From Allacma fusca (lineage: Eukaryota; Arthropoda; Collembola; Symphypleona; Sminthuridae), in contig OX359247.1 in assembly GCA_947179485.1 (NCBI GenBank), positions 38,850,801-38,914,800 on the forward strand: a stretch of DNA of 64,000 bases, read 5' to 3'. The notes below the pieces were generated by a model. The model saw only the letters and a program-made list of their open reading frames with translations. It was not told the DNA's origin and ran no database searches. The number at the start of each line of letters is the position of its first letter. Positions within the stretch are counted from its first letter, which is position 1. The position numbers and the translations under genes are program-made. Shown here one piece after another: positions 32,483 to 42,293 of the stretch.

Positions 32483-33019
32483 TTATTGTTTTCGTAATTT
32501 ATTACAGCATTGATTTACAGATTGGTTGACAGTACAGTTTGGGGTATTGGAAAACGCGCAGTTTTTATAACTTACAAACCTTTTGACCATTTTATCATTA
32601 TCCCTCAAGTTATTTGAATAATTTCGATAAAAAGAACGAAATGTGCACCCTTTATTCATATGATACAGAAAATATATGGCATGTTGGCCACAAACATTTG
32701 AATCGAAAGCTTGAACTTGTTTTTTTCTTTCCCATACTTTCCCACACAATCGTTTTGCAAAATGTTTAAAGTAAGTATCGTAGTTTTTGATTCCTAATCC
32801 ATATGAGCAGAAAAAATATAAACGAGATGATTTATTTCGCATAAAAAAGCCACACCAATGATTACCGGGTTGGGAAGCAATGGAATCATTCACTATTAGA
32901 CATATAGGATATTTTGTAGCATCTACATCTACAAGTTTATCACATGGTATTACGTCATAATTAACCTTCTGCCGTTTAAACATTTTACTAAGAAAGTTTA
33001 AAATCTGAATTGTGTCCAT
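32483..33019 (-). CDS. Adenain-like (C5) cysteine protease
   Basis: 178 aa. The His is in PGNHWCGFF (H54). The Gln-Cys pair is in KKQVQAFDSNVCGQHA (Q103, C110), with the same 7-residue spacing as the oxyanion Gln and nucleophile Cys of adenovirus protease. The acidic third member normally lies in a DSFG or EPFG-type motif; here the motif reads FFCSYG, so the acid position is Cys (C71). Family role: maturation cleavage of capsid precursors, with candidate QSGG sites in two nearby proteins. It begins 3 bases after the capsid protein ends. The rest of the fold looks complete. Confidence 0.85.
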   Translation of the reverse strand: MDTIQILNFLSKMFKRQKVNYDVIPCDKLVDVDATKYPICLIVNDSIASQPGNHWCGFFMRNKSSRLYFFCSYGLGIKNYDTYFKHFAKRLCGKVWERKKQVQAFDSNVCGQHAIYFLYHMNKGCTFRSFYRNYSNNLRDNDKMVKRFVSYKNCAFSNTPNCTVNQSVNQCCNKLRKQ

Positions 33020-33022
33020 ATT

Positions 33023-34348
33023 TTAATCAGTGGCGCTAAAATCTTTGAATGAAATGTTCTTGTTAGAATCTATTTGCATGACGCTTCCATACTCTGCATA
33101 CACCACCACAGTTACAGCAGCTTTGAGAGACTTTGCAAATTTCATTTCTATTTTTATTGATCCAAAGTTGGGGATCGTAAAGCCCTCACGGATTTGTCCA
33201 ATATTGTAGACATACAACGCACAAAAATCCTTAAACTCCTGTTGCGTTATATCTACTCCCACATCCTGGTTGGCAATGCCCAATCCGTCAAATATATTTT
33301 CGTACGCTTGCACAAACAGATCGTTTGCGTAGTCCAAGTGAAGAGGTAGATGAGAGGTTTGCTCTCCGTTCACAGTCAAGTGCATATATTTTAAGTCGTG
33401 ATTTTCAAACAGAAATGGGTTTTGGAGATAATCCCCCATGAACGTTTTTGAAGAAACCAATCCCACAATCACTCGAATTGGTAATAAACCAACAAGTAAG
33501 TTTTCGTTATGGTTTTGAAGATTTCCTGGTCCGATTGTAAAGGTTTTGAGTTCAACACGTCTCATAGGCATTAGAATTGTGCTCCCATTTTCCCACGTCT
33601 TAAAATGTGTCAGCATAAGTGATGGAAGGACAGTTTTTTTCTTGACAATCAATTTTGCCTCCAAAACTTCAACAGCATATTTCTCGTCCTTGGCAGCCAA
33701 CAGGCAAAACTCATCTGGTGCTCTATCAAACTGGATACGCATGTCTATGCCAGGTATAAGCCATTTATTTTGGAAGAACAAATCCACAAACGGGCGGCCA
33801 ATCATTTCAAAAGGTTTGCTACCTTTACTTAAATCAAACCGTTTATGAAATCCATCTTCATCATTAGTTTTGATAGATTTTCCATCCTTCTCTTTGTAAA
33901 ACATTGTACAAGTCGACTGGCTTTTCTTAAATTCTTTGGAGTATGACAGCAGGGTCTCAAGATATGCCCTGTAGGCATAATTATTGTTGGAAGGAGTGAT
34001 AAGGGTTTCGTTCAAGTGTACCGAGACTTGTTGGAAGCACGAATGTAGAAAATTATTAACCGGAGCAACAACCACATCTGGCTTAAGGTCTTGACCCTTG
34101 GGGTCCACAATTTTACACTTTAAATAAAGTAGAGTTTCATCCAGTTCTACATACTGATTGTCATTAGCTTTAACAAAAAATAGTATGGGAGCTAGCTTAT
34201 CTGAAATAGAACTCGAAGGGTGATATTCACTACAGAATGAACCATTTACAGAAACGTCCACGGGAGCATCGGAAAAGAGATCCGTTTCACTCCTTACAAA
34301 CGTGTATGGTATGTTCTTAGCAACTGGTATTCTCTTGACCTTTGGCAT
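33023..34348 (-). CDS. Major capsid protein (double jelly-roll)
   Basis: 441 aa, the usual size for the Polinton double jelly-roll capsid protein. Recognised by the conserved N-terminal run (LFSDAPVDVSVNGSFCSEY, then APILFFVKANDNQYVELDE) and by NNFLHSCFQQVSVHLNET, features shared by Polinton capsids and the many host-genome proteins derived from them. C-terminal strands include DFCALYVYNIGQIREGF. It would form the hexameric capsomers of an icosahedral shell. The frame is intact from an ATG 6 bases downstream of the preceding gene. Confidence 0.92.
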   Translation of the reverse strand: MPKVKRIPVAKNIPYTFVRSETDLFSDAPVDVSVNGSFCSEYHPSSSISDKLAPILFFVKANDNQYVELDETLLYLKCKIVDPKGQDLKPDVVVAPVNNFLHSCFQQVSVHLNETLITPSNNNYAYRAYLETLLSYSKEFKKSQSTCTMFYKEKDGKSIKTNDEDGFHKRFDLSKGSKPFEMIGRPFVDLFFQNKWLIPGIDMRIQFDRAPDEFCLLAAKDEKYAVEVLEAKLIVKKKTVLPSLMLTHFKTWENGSTILMPMRRVELKTFTIGPGNLQNHNENLLVGLLPIRVIVGLVSSKTFMGDYLQNPFLFENHDLKYMHLTVNGEQTSHLPLHLDYANDLFVQAYENIFDGLGIANQDVGVDITQQEFKDFCALYVYNIGQIREGFTIPNFGSIKIEMKFAKSLKAAVTVVVYAEYGSVMQIDSNKNISFKDFSATD

Positions 34349-34354
34349 GTTGTT

Positions 34355-34876
34355 TCAATCGAAAATACTTTTGGTTGCTAGGTGTCTTATATTTGTGCGT
34401 TTTCCTTTCCTGGAATTTTTTGTTTTGGCTTTCACACTTCGTTTAATCTTTTTCTTCGAATGTTTATTTTTATGTGTCCGTGACCGTTTGCTCTTGCTCT
34501 TGACAGCTTTATGTGAAACCTTTCTACGTCTCTTGCCCCTTCCCTTCTGATTTAAATAGTCACGGCCAATACCTTTTAATGCATCCATAGAATTTGACTT
34601 TAAGGACTCTTTAAAGTTACGTTCACCAGATAATAGATCTGATGCCACATTCGTTAGTGCTTTAGTTGCATTTGGAACAATATATTTTCGTGCAAAGGGC
34701 ATCAGATGTCGTGCAATGGCGCCAAATATTGCACCAAGGCCCGCTCCGCGTTGTCTCCTTGCCCCACGAAAAAAACTGCCGTCATAAACAGGCGGATATG
34801 ACCCGCCACTTTGTAAAGGAAGCTGCTGATAGAAGTCTCTTATACGACTGCTGTATTTATAAGCAGGCATTGACAT
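34355..34876 (-). CDS. Basic capsid-associated protein with protease site, 173 aa
   Basis: The N-terminus reads QSGG then SYPPV (residues 22-30), a fit to the adenain cleavage preference. Next is RGAGLGAIFGAIARHLMPF, the Gly-rich amphipathic segment common to this Polinton family. From residue about 110 the tail is strongly Lys/Arg-rich (KGRGKRRRKVSHKAVKSKSK), suited to DNA binding. By layout it recalls adenovirus minor or core proteins that are clipped at the N-terminus during maturation, but direct homology is not claimed. It sits between the major and minor capsid genes with gaps of 6 and 7 bases. Confidence 0.8.
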   Translation of the reverse strand: MSMPAYKYSSRIRDFYQQLPLQSGGSYPPVYDGSFFRGARRQRGAGLGAIFGAIARHLMPFARKYIVPNATKALTNVASDLLSGERNFKESLKSNSMDALKGIGRDYLNQKGRGKRRRKVSHKAVKSKSKRSRTHKNKHSKKKIKRSVKAKTKNSRKGKRTNIRHLATKSIFD

Positions 34877-34883
34877 TTTGTGC

Positions 34884-35693
34884 TTATCTAAAACGCTTGG
34901 GCCGAAATTTTAGGGTTGCTGAGAAGCACGGAAATTCGAATTCTAAATTATTTCCAGTTTCAGATTTAATACTGATGTGTATGTAATCAATATCTCTAAC
35001 AGACAAGTCGACGTAGTGAGGGTTTTGGAATGAATGAGTGTACTGCTGTCTATACTCTCCTACATATGTTAGTACGCGTAGACACGGAGCCATTACATCA
35101 GCAACATACTGTGGTTTTATAATGTTGCAATAAATAAACAATCTGGTTCTACCAACGTTTGGGAAAACCGGATACTGTCCTTCAATTTTAATTTCATGAT
35201 TATCAGACAGTGGCTGGGAGGCTAATAATTTGTTTGATATTTTGAACATTTTTTCCAAGGAAGTGGAAGCAAACTCAGTTTTTTCGAGACCTAGAATGTC
35301 GCTCAGCTGCTCTGGGAATTTAATCGTTGCCAAAGATTTTGGCTTTATATGACATTTAAACATGTACTTGTTCACACCTATATAATCACAATTTAATGCG
35401 ACGTTCATAAATTTTAGTAATTCATCAATTGTTCGCACATCTTTTTGAAGTTTATGTTCTTTTATCTTGCTTACTTTTAAATCCGTACTGTAAACCGTTT
35501 CCCATGCTATAACGTCATCCTTATGTAAAAAGGCATTTCCAAATGTATACGAGCACTCGGTTAGTGCAACTTCGTATTCGGATTCGCCAAAATTTAGTGG
35601 GGAACTCAATTTATTTCGGAAATCAGATACTGTATTTTGTGGAAACATGTCCATGCAAGCGTTGCTTTGCAAAAAAACAATGTGTTCACCCAT
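34884..35693 (-). CDS. Minor capsid (penton-type) protein
   Basis: 269 aa from the ATG at 35693 (MGEHIVFLQSNACMDMFPQN). This start fits the family opening of a beta strand followed by S-x-x-x-x-D-x-[FY]-P-x-NT. A frame extends to 35789 but its first 32 residues look non-coding. Further family features are YEVALTECSYT and NKYMFKCHI, and a C-terminus with the strand IDYIHISIKSETGN. In relatives this single jelly-roll protein forms the vertices of the capsid. The frame is intact. Confidence 0.85.
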   Translation of the reverse strand: MGEHIVFLQSNACMDMFPQNTVSDFRNKLSSPLNFGESEYEVALTECSYTFGNAFLHKDDVIAWETVYSTDLKVSKIKEHKLQKDVRTIDELLKFMNVALNCDYIGVNKYMFKCHIKPKSLATIKFPEQLSDILGLEKTEFASTSLEKMFKISNKLLASQPLSDNHEIKIEGQYPVFPNVGRTRLFIYCNIIKPQYVADVMAPCLRVLTYVGEYRQQYTHSFQNPHYVDLSVRDIDYIHISIKSETGNNLEFEFPCFSATLKFRPKRFR

Positions 35694-36344
35694 ATTTTTA
35701 AAAACAAAAATGAGTAGCCTCCGTACAAGCCTAGGAACAGGTACCTTGCGTCTTAAAGCTTTAAGCGAAACTAATACATACATACACAATCACAACCATA
35801 TAGCACCCGTTTGAATTTATTTACAACACGTTGGGCCCGCTTGGATTTGAAGCCTGGCGCGGAATATAATACTTTTAGGGATTTCCTAACTGCACCACAA
35901 GGCAACTCCTGAAAGAAGTTCAAAATATTGCCTTATTTCAGTTCAAAATGCTGGTGACGCATTGAACGTATACGGAGCATATTTTCGTATAATTAACGGT
36001 TTAAACGATGAAGTGGAAGTTTCTCCTGATTTTTTGCTGCAGATGAAATGCATATTTTAAAGGATTTTAAGATATTTTTTCTAAATATTGCAGACATATT
36101 ATAGCCTTCCCAGTGTATGTATGTACCTCTGTTCGCAAGATATTTTGTGTTAATGTACGTAAATGCGATGCGCGCTCTTTAGCTACACATTTTTTCTAAA
36201 TTTTACAGTCATATTATAGCCTTCCCAGTGTATGTATGTACCTCTGTTCGCAAGATATTTTGTGTTAATGTACGTACATGCGCGCCCTTTAGCTGTAAAT
36301 TCACTGTGTAGGGTATTTGTGTGGGAATGCATATAACATGGGTA
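35694..36344. other. Right terminal spacer of the Polinton
   Basis: Non-coding. It contains the 115-bp tandem duplication and presumably the promoter for the leftward capsid genes. Confidence 0.5.
36070..36298. repeat. 115-bp tandem duplication near the right end of the Polinton
   Basis: Two near-identical units share ATATTATAGCCTTCCCAGTG, CTCTGTTCGCAAGATATTTT and GTTAATGTACGTA, beginning around 36070 and 36185. The copy is absent from the left end. Confidence 0.9.
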
Positions 36345-36523
36345 CCCCGGCGGGTTAACATTACAAAGAGTCACAAGCTTCGCCTCTCAGTATTGGTGTG
36401 AGCGCTCCAAAGATGTACTATGTACATGGGTATGTACATAACATGGGGAACCCGACGGGTTAGCATTACTGCACGATGGGTTTGTTAAGGGAGTACATTG
36501 TAGGACTGGTACAACACTCTACT
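36345..36523. repeat. Right terminal inverted repeat of the Polinton
   Basis: Complement of the left arm, without the AC expansion. It contains two copies of the subterminal motif (GGTACCCCGGCGGGTTAAC near 36350 and GGGGAACCCGACGGGTTAG near 36445). It ends AACACTCTACT at the CCTGGA target duplication. Confidence 0.88.
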
Positions 36524-37086
36524 CCTGGAAAATGGCCTCTGAGATGTTCATCACCGGAAGATAGACTACGAAAGATTGACAAGAGCTTGAAATCTATAAT
36601 GAATTCAACAATTCTACTATTAAATTATTCTCAGCACCATCGGATTCAATTGTATCCTGGTGCATTTATTACTCCGTTGTATGCGTTTCTGGCCAAGCTC
36701 GTTCCCACGACCGTGGGATTCTCAACTTTGCCTGTAATCACTGGCCCTGATTATTATGATGGAATGAAGTTTTGTGATCTCATATGTACAACTAGACCTC
36801 TTTTAAGGACTGGTAATGAATATCTATAATATGTAGATAAATGAGCTACTGGTGCTCGTTTAATGGTGATGAGATTCAGTGTGGTGAATATTTTCCATTA
36901 AAGTAAAAAATAAAGCAATATTTTTTGTTTCTTTCAGGTGTAGTTGTGACGATTGGGGGAATGGACAATAGACAGCGAGTGACTTTCTGTGTGAATAAGA
37001 GCATGTTTTCTTCAGATGACATAGCTCGAAGCATGGGTACTTTTTTTGCGGAAGAGATTCAGAAGCTCATTGATGCCACAACGTGA

Positions 37087-39433
37087 AAGTTGGTACAATT
37101 GGAAGTAGAGATACAACACTTTGAATCAAATCTTATCGTTTTGTTTCATTCTTTAAAATTACAATTCATCTGTAATAATTAGTTCAAGTCAAAATTATTA
37201 ACTACTCAATTCAAAATATTGGCCTGCTTACAAAATCATAAATAATATGTATTTATATCTCGCACAAACATTAATAAATTCTTCAGGGACTCCATGAATG
37301 CAGTCCTAAATTACCAAAGAATTATTACGTAATCTGTGAATCGTCAAATTTGCGTTGAAAGATAATCTCTTGTGATTCTCAACACCAGCTGCTGTTTCTC
37401 ATTTATTTTGTGGAACTTACTGTAAGGCACATATATGCAAGTACGTATGTACATAAGAAGATTAATGGCATGGTGGCGTAAAGCAGATTATTATTTTTGC
37501 TCGGTGGAACTAATATACATTTCCTGACGGGAAAAATTAATGGGAGAGATATTTTATAATTATGTACATGTAAATATACATTTTGTGCATACACATAAGT
37601 GTACTGTAATGAGAACTGACAATGGTACAAGTACAATGTAAAATTTATGCTAGTCATGGAGAATTCAGTATATTAAGTACGAAGTTTCCAGTATCTATAG
37701 CTAAAATGCTGCATTGCTGTTTCTGAATATGTTAGAGGTAATGCTACAGAAATTGGCTCTCTAGTCAATGAAATCCTATCAGAGAACTTATTTGTATGTA
37801 GATACATACATGAAATCAAGAAACGATTGTGCTCAACGGTTAAAAACACTCAATTCCCCCCCCCATCATTTAGTACATATCCAGTTTTAAAAAATTTCAT
37901 CCCATTAGCTCAAAAACGCTCGATTCAGCTTTCAAGGTAGAGTGGAACAAAGCCAAAAATTTTTTGGAAAGGTTTAAATTTTGAAAATTTTAAATTCCTT
38001 TTCCTTTGGTTTCAAAAATATTTTGAAATCAAAACGCTTTTGTTAAGAAATTTTCCTGGTTTGATCAAAGAAGTCTAAAGGAGAAAATTAAATTTTTCCC
38101 AACTGTGCTTTATGGCTTTAGACATGTCCACAAATCTGGAAGAAAATTTGCTAGAAAATGGGAGGCTCGAAAATGTTTGCCTTTGCTTGGGCTATTGGAA
38201 GAGGAAGGTTTCGCGGCACCGTAAACATAATTATAAATATTGCTTTTATATCAAAAGTGCTATTTGCATGGTATATAATGTTTTCCAATAAATATCTAGT
38301 TTACACAGTAACCCTATGTGATCTATCTGTGAAGCACACAAACGCACTCGTGCATATATGCCTTTAGCAAAGTTTAAACTCTCAAGCCCAGTCTAACATG
38401 GAACAATATATAATATATATAATATGAACAATATATACAATAACGAAACAAAATATTCAGTCCCTTTGAATTGGTCCTTAATTTGTACTAACTGGTACAA
38501 ATTTTGCATTTGAGGAATTTTTTCAGGTGCGTCCAAATAAGTTAAAAAGAATCACACGGACAGCTAAAAGAAGTCGGAATTTCGCTCGCGAGATGTGCAA
38601 TTCGGTAGGCCTTAATACGCAACGATATGTAATTATGTATCTACTTATGCACCATTCCTTACCTCCTATCAGTAACAGTAGATACAGTAAATTTTTAAAT
38701 ATACATACCTTCATATAACATATCGTCGTATTGGACTTAGTAACTTCCGTATTGAAGTTTTCAATTTCCAGTCCAGAAAACCTCACCTGTGCTCTGGAAT
38801 CCAGTCTAGACTTTCCTACACTGCCTGAACACTGGTCATAATTACTGGATCTGATGTGACATGAATGTTTACCTTTTGTGATAAATCTACAGTCTTTGTG
38901 GGAGTAGTTTTCCTTCACGAATCATTGCTGATTGCCGATACAGAAAATCAAATAACTCGATCAAAGTCAACCATTATACACAATCTTGTGATTAGACTTA
39001 TAGACAGTCCTTCTATCTTTTCTTTGTTTGATGTTCCAGTTCCACGTGTGTATTGTTGGATGCAATAAATACATATATACATACATTTATGCGTCACCAG
39101 TAAAACATTTTTTCTGCTATTAAGTTTTGTGTCAGAAAGATTTCTTTGGCTTTCATGGATCACTGATTTACTGTGGAAAAAGTTTCTTGCAAAAAGTTTT
39201 TCAAGGTATAATAATGTTGACTCTGTGTTTCGGTTGCTAACACATTTGTATATGCTCTCCTCGTACAAACAAATATTCAACGGCTATTTCACACGCGTAT
39301 TTTTTATCTATAGAGTTCATAAAAAAATTCAAATCTAAATCCATAAGCTTAGACTAACAACTTGTGTATACAGCATTCAGAAGCCAAACAACTTCAGTGA
39401 TAAAATATGAGAGGAAAAAGGTGCAAAAATATC
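37087..39433. other. Non-coding interval downstream of copy C
   Basis: AT-rich. Open frames at 38523-38918 (minus) and 38158-38367 (plus) show no family features or splice context and are not called. Confidence 0.5.
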
Positions 39434-39506
39434 TGTTTCTGCCAGGGACCGAACCTGGGACCTTCCGCGTGTTAGGCGGATGTGATAACCACTACACCAC
39501 AGAAAC
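39434..39506 (-). tRNA. tRNA-Val (anticodon AAC)
   Basis: The minus strand folds as a complete cloverleaf. The acceptor stem GTTTCTG pairs with CAGAAAC. The anticodon stem TCCGC/GCGGA has loop CTAACAC (anticodon AAC), and the T stem is CCAGG/CCTGG. The discriminator base is A. A run of five T follows at once on the minus strand (a Pol III terminator). The A box reads TGGTGTAGTGG. One oddity: the T loop is TTCGGTC, with G where the nearly invariant A58 is expected. It may be a weakly functional or decaying copy. Confidence 0.88.
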
Positions 39507-42289
39507 CCAGTTGAAAGCTGATGGAAGTTTTGCTGTATTCATATTTACGCATTGGCAGTATCTGCATTGCCAGTTGTATTATTAACCCAATTTAACAGCC
39601 TTGTAAGGAGCTTTAAATTCGAAAGGCAAAATTTGATTAATGATTATTCAGTCAACGGGGAGTGACTACCATGTTTTGTGAGTTTTTACACGTCGCGTAC
39701 ACATTTACATTAAATGGTGAAAGGAAATAGCAAGCTCTTCCATAGCCGGTTCAAATTACATAATAGGACAATGTTAGTGCATGATAATTAATAATTGACA
39801 AATTAAAGGCTAAGCTTTTAGTACTCGTCATTACAACTAATGGTACAATATTTTCCCAAACTATTGGCAGGGTTAACGGCTCCTTTAATTAATTATACTT
39901 AGAAAAAATCCCTTCTTTCTTCATCTGCACAGAGTACAGCTTCCTTTATGGTTCTGATCTGATATATAATCTGTATTTATCTCCTTGACATGTAACCGTA
40001 ACTAATTTGAGGAACTTGTTTATAACTTACCAAACAAACAATCAGAAACGGCACTTCTAACTGGTTTTGTACAAATTTACATTTATTAGATGCTTGGTAT
40101 TATGCATGATCTGTATGAAAATAGTTCATTTGATTAGTACGCATATATTTCAATTTCCCTTGAATCTGTTACCTGTCAGATTATTGCAGCAAGACATTTA
40201 CACATAGAAAGCCCTACATACAGTACATATAAGATTTTATTGCTCAAATCACCTATGTATAGCTCGTCCGATAAGTATCCGCACCTTATACCATTACTCT
40301 TACATTGTAAATATTTATATTTACTAACAGTGAATTGGATTGAAAGGCCATCTTATATGTAGTTAGATAAATAAAAGTACATTGGAATCTTTCAGTATTT
40401 TTGCTTGCATGGGTGCAAGCAGTAAATAGCGGATATGCTAATTAAACTGCAAGGCCCTGGCTTCATTGCCTACAGCTGCTATTGCTGTCAAATTCAGCCA
40501 AAACCTCAAACCTGCATTTCCTCAAATATGGTACAACCAGCGGTTTCATCTAAGACTAATAACACGCCCTTCTGGTAAACCAAGCTCATTGTATAATTCC
40601 CCCCCCCCCAAATGATCGAGTGGCCCAACAGATGAGAGACTAATTATTTTGTTGGATATTTCAAAGCTAGAGCTTACAAAGCAATTCAGAATAGTTTAGC
40701 AGGTGCTCAATTTCTCACTCAAAAGGAATCCACTGACCTAATAAACTACAGTAGATTTGCGGAGAAACGCGAGTTAAAAAGAAGATGTCAAGAGCTTCAC
40801 ATATTCAATATTACTGCCGTCATTCGTTGGTCGTTGAAATTAACAAGCGTTAGTAATTCGTACTCCATCATTTGAACTGTATTGCACATACGTTATACAA
40901 TAAATTATTATAATTAATTACATATACGTTATATATACACATGTCCTTGCAAATATATAGGTGAGCATTTTTGACAAAAAAACGGTAATAAAAATAGGTA
41001 TCTGAATCGGGCCCGTTCGATTTTTGTATTAGGGTACCACAGTAGAGCAACAATAAAAAATTTGGGATATTCCTGTGATCCCTTGAAAGCTTCCATCAGA
41101 CTGACTAAATATCGGGAAATGAGCATATTCTATTCATATAGAAATACCCACCATGAGAGCGTTCTTTCTCTGCAAGTAAACACTTTTTCTGTGGATATAA
41201 TGTGTGGTTATAGTTAGTTATATACACGCACGTCACCCACATTTTATAATAGCATAAAAAATAAAAAGATGCACACATTTATAATTAGGGTGATTAACAC
41301 ACCTATTGAATAAGAGGCTGCTCAAGCAACCAATTACATCTATCGCAGATGAAGTTATATACGTACATACATCCATATATTTGTATTAATTATACTTACC
41401 TATACATAATCGTAAGATTGATTTTGCGTGATCTCACATCGTTGATCGTTCTAATACGATTTAATTTTTTGACCTAGCGTGTGTAGAATACGTTTTTCTC
41501 CACATTCGGAGAACGTACGAGGATGAAATGCAATTAGAATAAAATTTTTTTAACTCTTTCCCTTGTTGACTTTGTTCATCTTTTAAATTACGTGCATATG
41601 GAGGCACTTCATGGAGGTAAACCGTAATTACGTATACAAGCCACATCATAGTTTGTTGTATACATGACTGCAACTTAATTTAAAGCTGTCAAAAGTTCTA
41701 GGAGGAAACCGGTAGTAGTTGATATGGATTTTATTATGCATCTCAACCTAACAAATGTAATTAAAGTTGATCCGACCTAACCAAAAACCCCGTATGGCAG
41801 CTTAAGTTACATCAATGATGACTGACGTTTAATGTAACTGGGGAAGTCTTGCCATAAGACTATTTTGTTCCACAATAATTAAAAACGTATATGCACAAAG
41901 GGACCAGAATCATTTGTGGCCCCCTAACCCATTAAATTTGCTAAAAATTGTAGGAGAAATAAATATTTTATGAGTCATTCTCTATGTGGGTTAGGGAGGG
42001 CAACAAATGATTGTGGTCACCCATGTGTGTATAGTTAAATACATACATATACAACTGTTAACAATGTTTTCAAGGGTCTGCTACAGCAGAATAAAACTGA
42101 AGGCTTTGAATAGGTGATTACTGTATCTGTATACACACATACTACTACTACACACACACACTACTACACACACACTCACACGTAGTCATGGAACTGTTTG
42201 CACAGTGGCTTGTAGATAAACCCAGTATTGTCATATTGCTGACAATTAACATTTCTACGAAGTGACGGTAATCTGGTCAAGAGATGCTT
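39507..42289. other. Non-coding interval
   Basis: No gene supported. It has a poly-C run near 40600 and a short CA-rich patch at about 42130-42180. Confidence 0.5.
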
Positions 42290-42293
42290 TTAA

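Larger units (their letters stand above)
18393..36523. mobile_element. Complete Polinton/Maverick element, 18,131 bp
   Basis: Ends are AGTAGAGTGTT... and ...AACACTCTACT, inverted. The flanks are a perfect 6-bp duplication CCTGGA (18387-18392 and 36524-36529), the size typical of Polinton integrases. Genes in order: zinc-finger/acidic protein (+), polymerase B (+), packaging ATPase (+), 338-aa protein (-), integrase (-), 322-aa protein (+), 115-aa and 235-aa structural-type proteins (+), protease, major capsid, basic 173-aa and minor capsid proteins (all -). Every core ORF is open. The gene set is that of the Polinton/polintovirus lineage, which joins a self-synthesising transposon with a virion morphogenesis module. 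Whether it still moves or makes particles cannot be told from sequence. Confidence 0.95.
17173..37086 (+). pseudogene. WS/DGAT-type O-acyltransferase, copy C, split in exon 2 by a Polinton
   Basis: Exon 1 is 17173-18248. Exon 2 starts at 18377, is cut after 16 bases at 18392 and resumes at 36530-36812. Exon 3 is 36938-37086. Phases agree across the break, so the pre-insertion gene would have encoded 507 aa. The active-site motif is DHALADG (D216, H217, D221). Exon 2 aligns codon for codon with copies A and B once the element and one target-site copy are ignored. As the locus stands, the exon 2 frame enters the element and meets a stop after 14 codons, in the terminal repeat. No other lesion is seen on either side, so the allele is disabled by the insertion alone. 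It is more diverged than A is from B. Confidence 0.9.

Noticed and set aside
34884-35789. Minor capsid start at 35789 (301 aa)
   Set aside because: The first 32 residues are unlike the family. The ATG at 35693 begins with the conserved strand.
18426-36490. Shorter Polinton ends starting at CCTTAACAAACCC
   Set aside because: This block is the best-conserved part of the terminal repeats and looked like the end at first, but it gives no target duplication. The true ends lie 33 bases further out, next to CCTGGA and in agreement with the paralogous exon.
38523-38918. 131-codon minus-strand frame
   Set aside because: Composition matches translated AT-rich non-coding DNA. No conserved motif and no plausible partner exons.
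39364-39585. 73-codon open frame with LPGTEPGTFRV
   Set aside because: This is the usual translation of a tRNA gene's complement. The tRNA-Val at 39434-39506 explains it.
42120-42185. CRISPR-like or satellite array in the CA-rich patch
   Set aside because: It is a short simple repeat without spacers in a eukaryotic genome.
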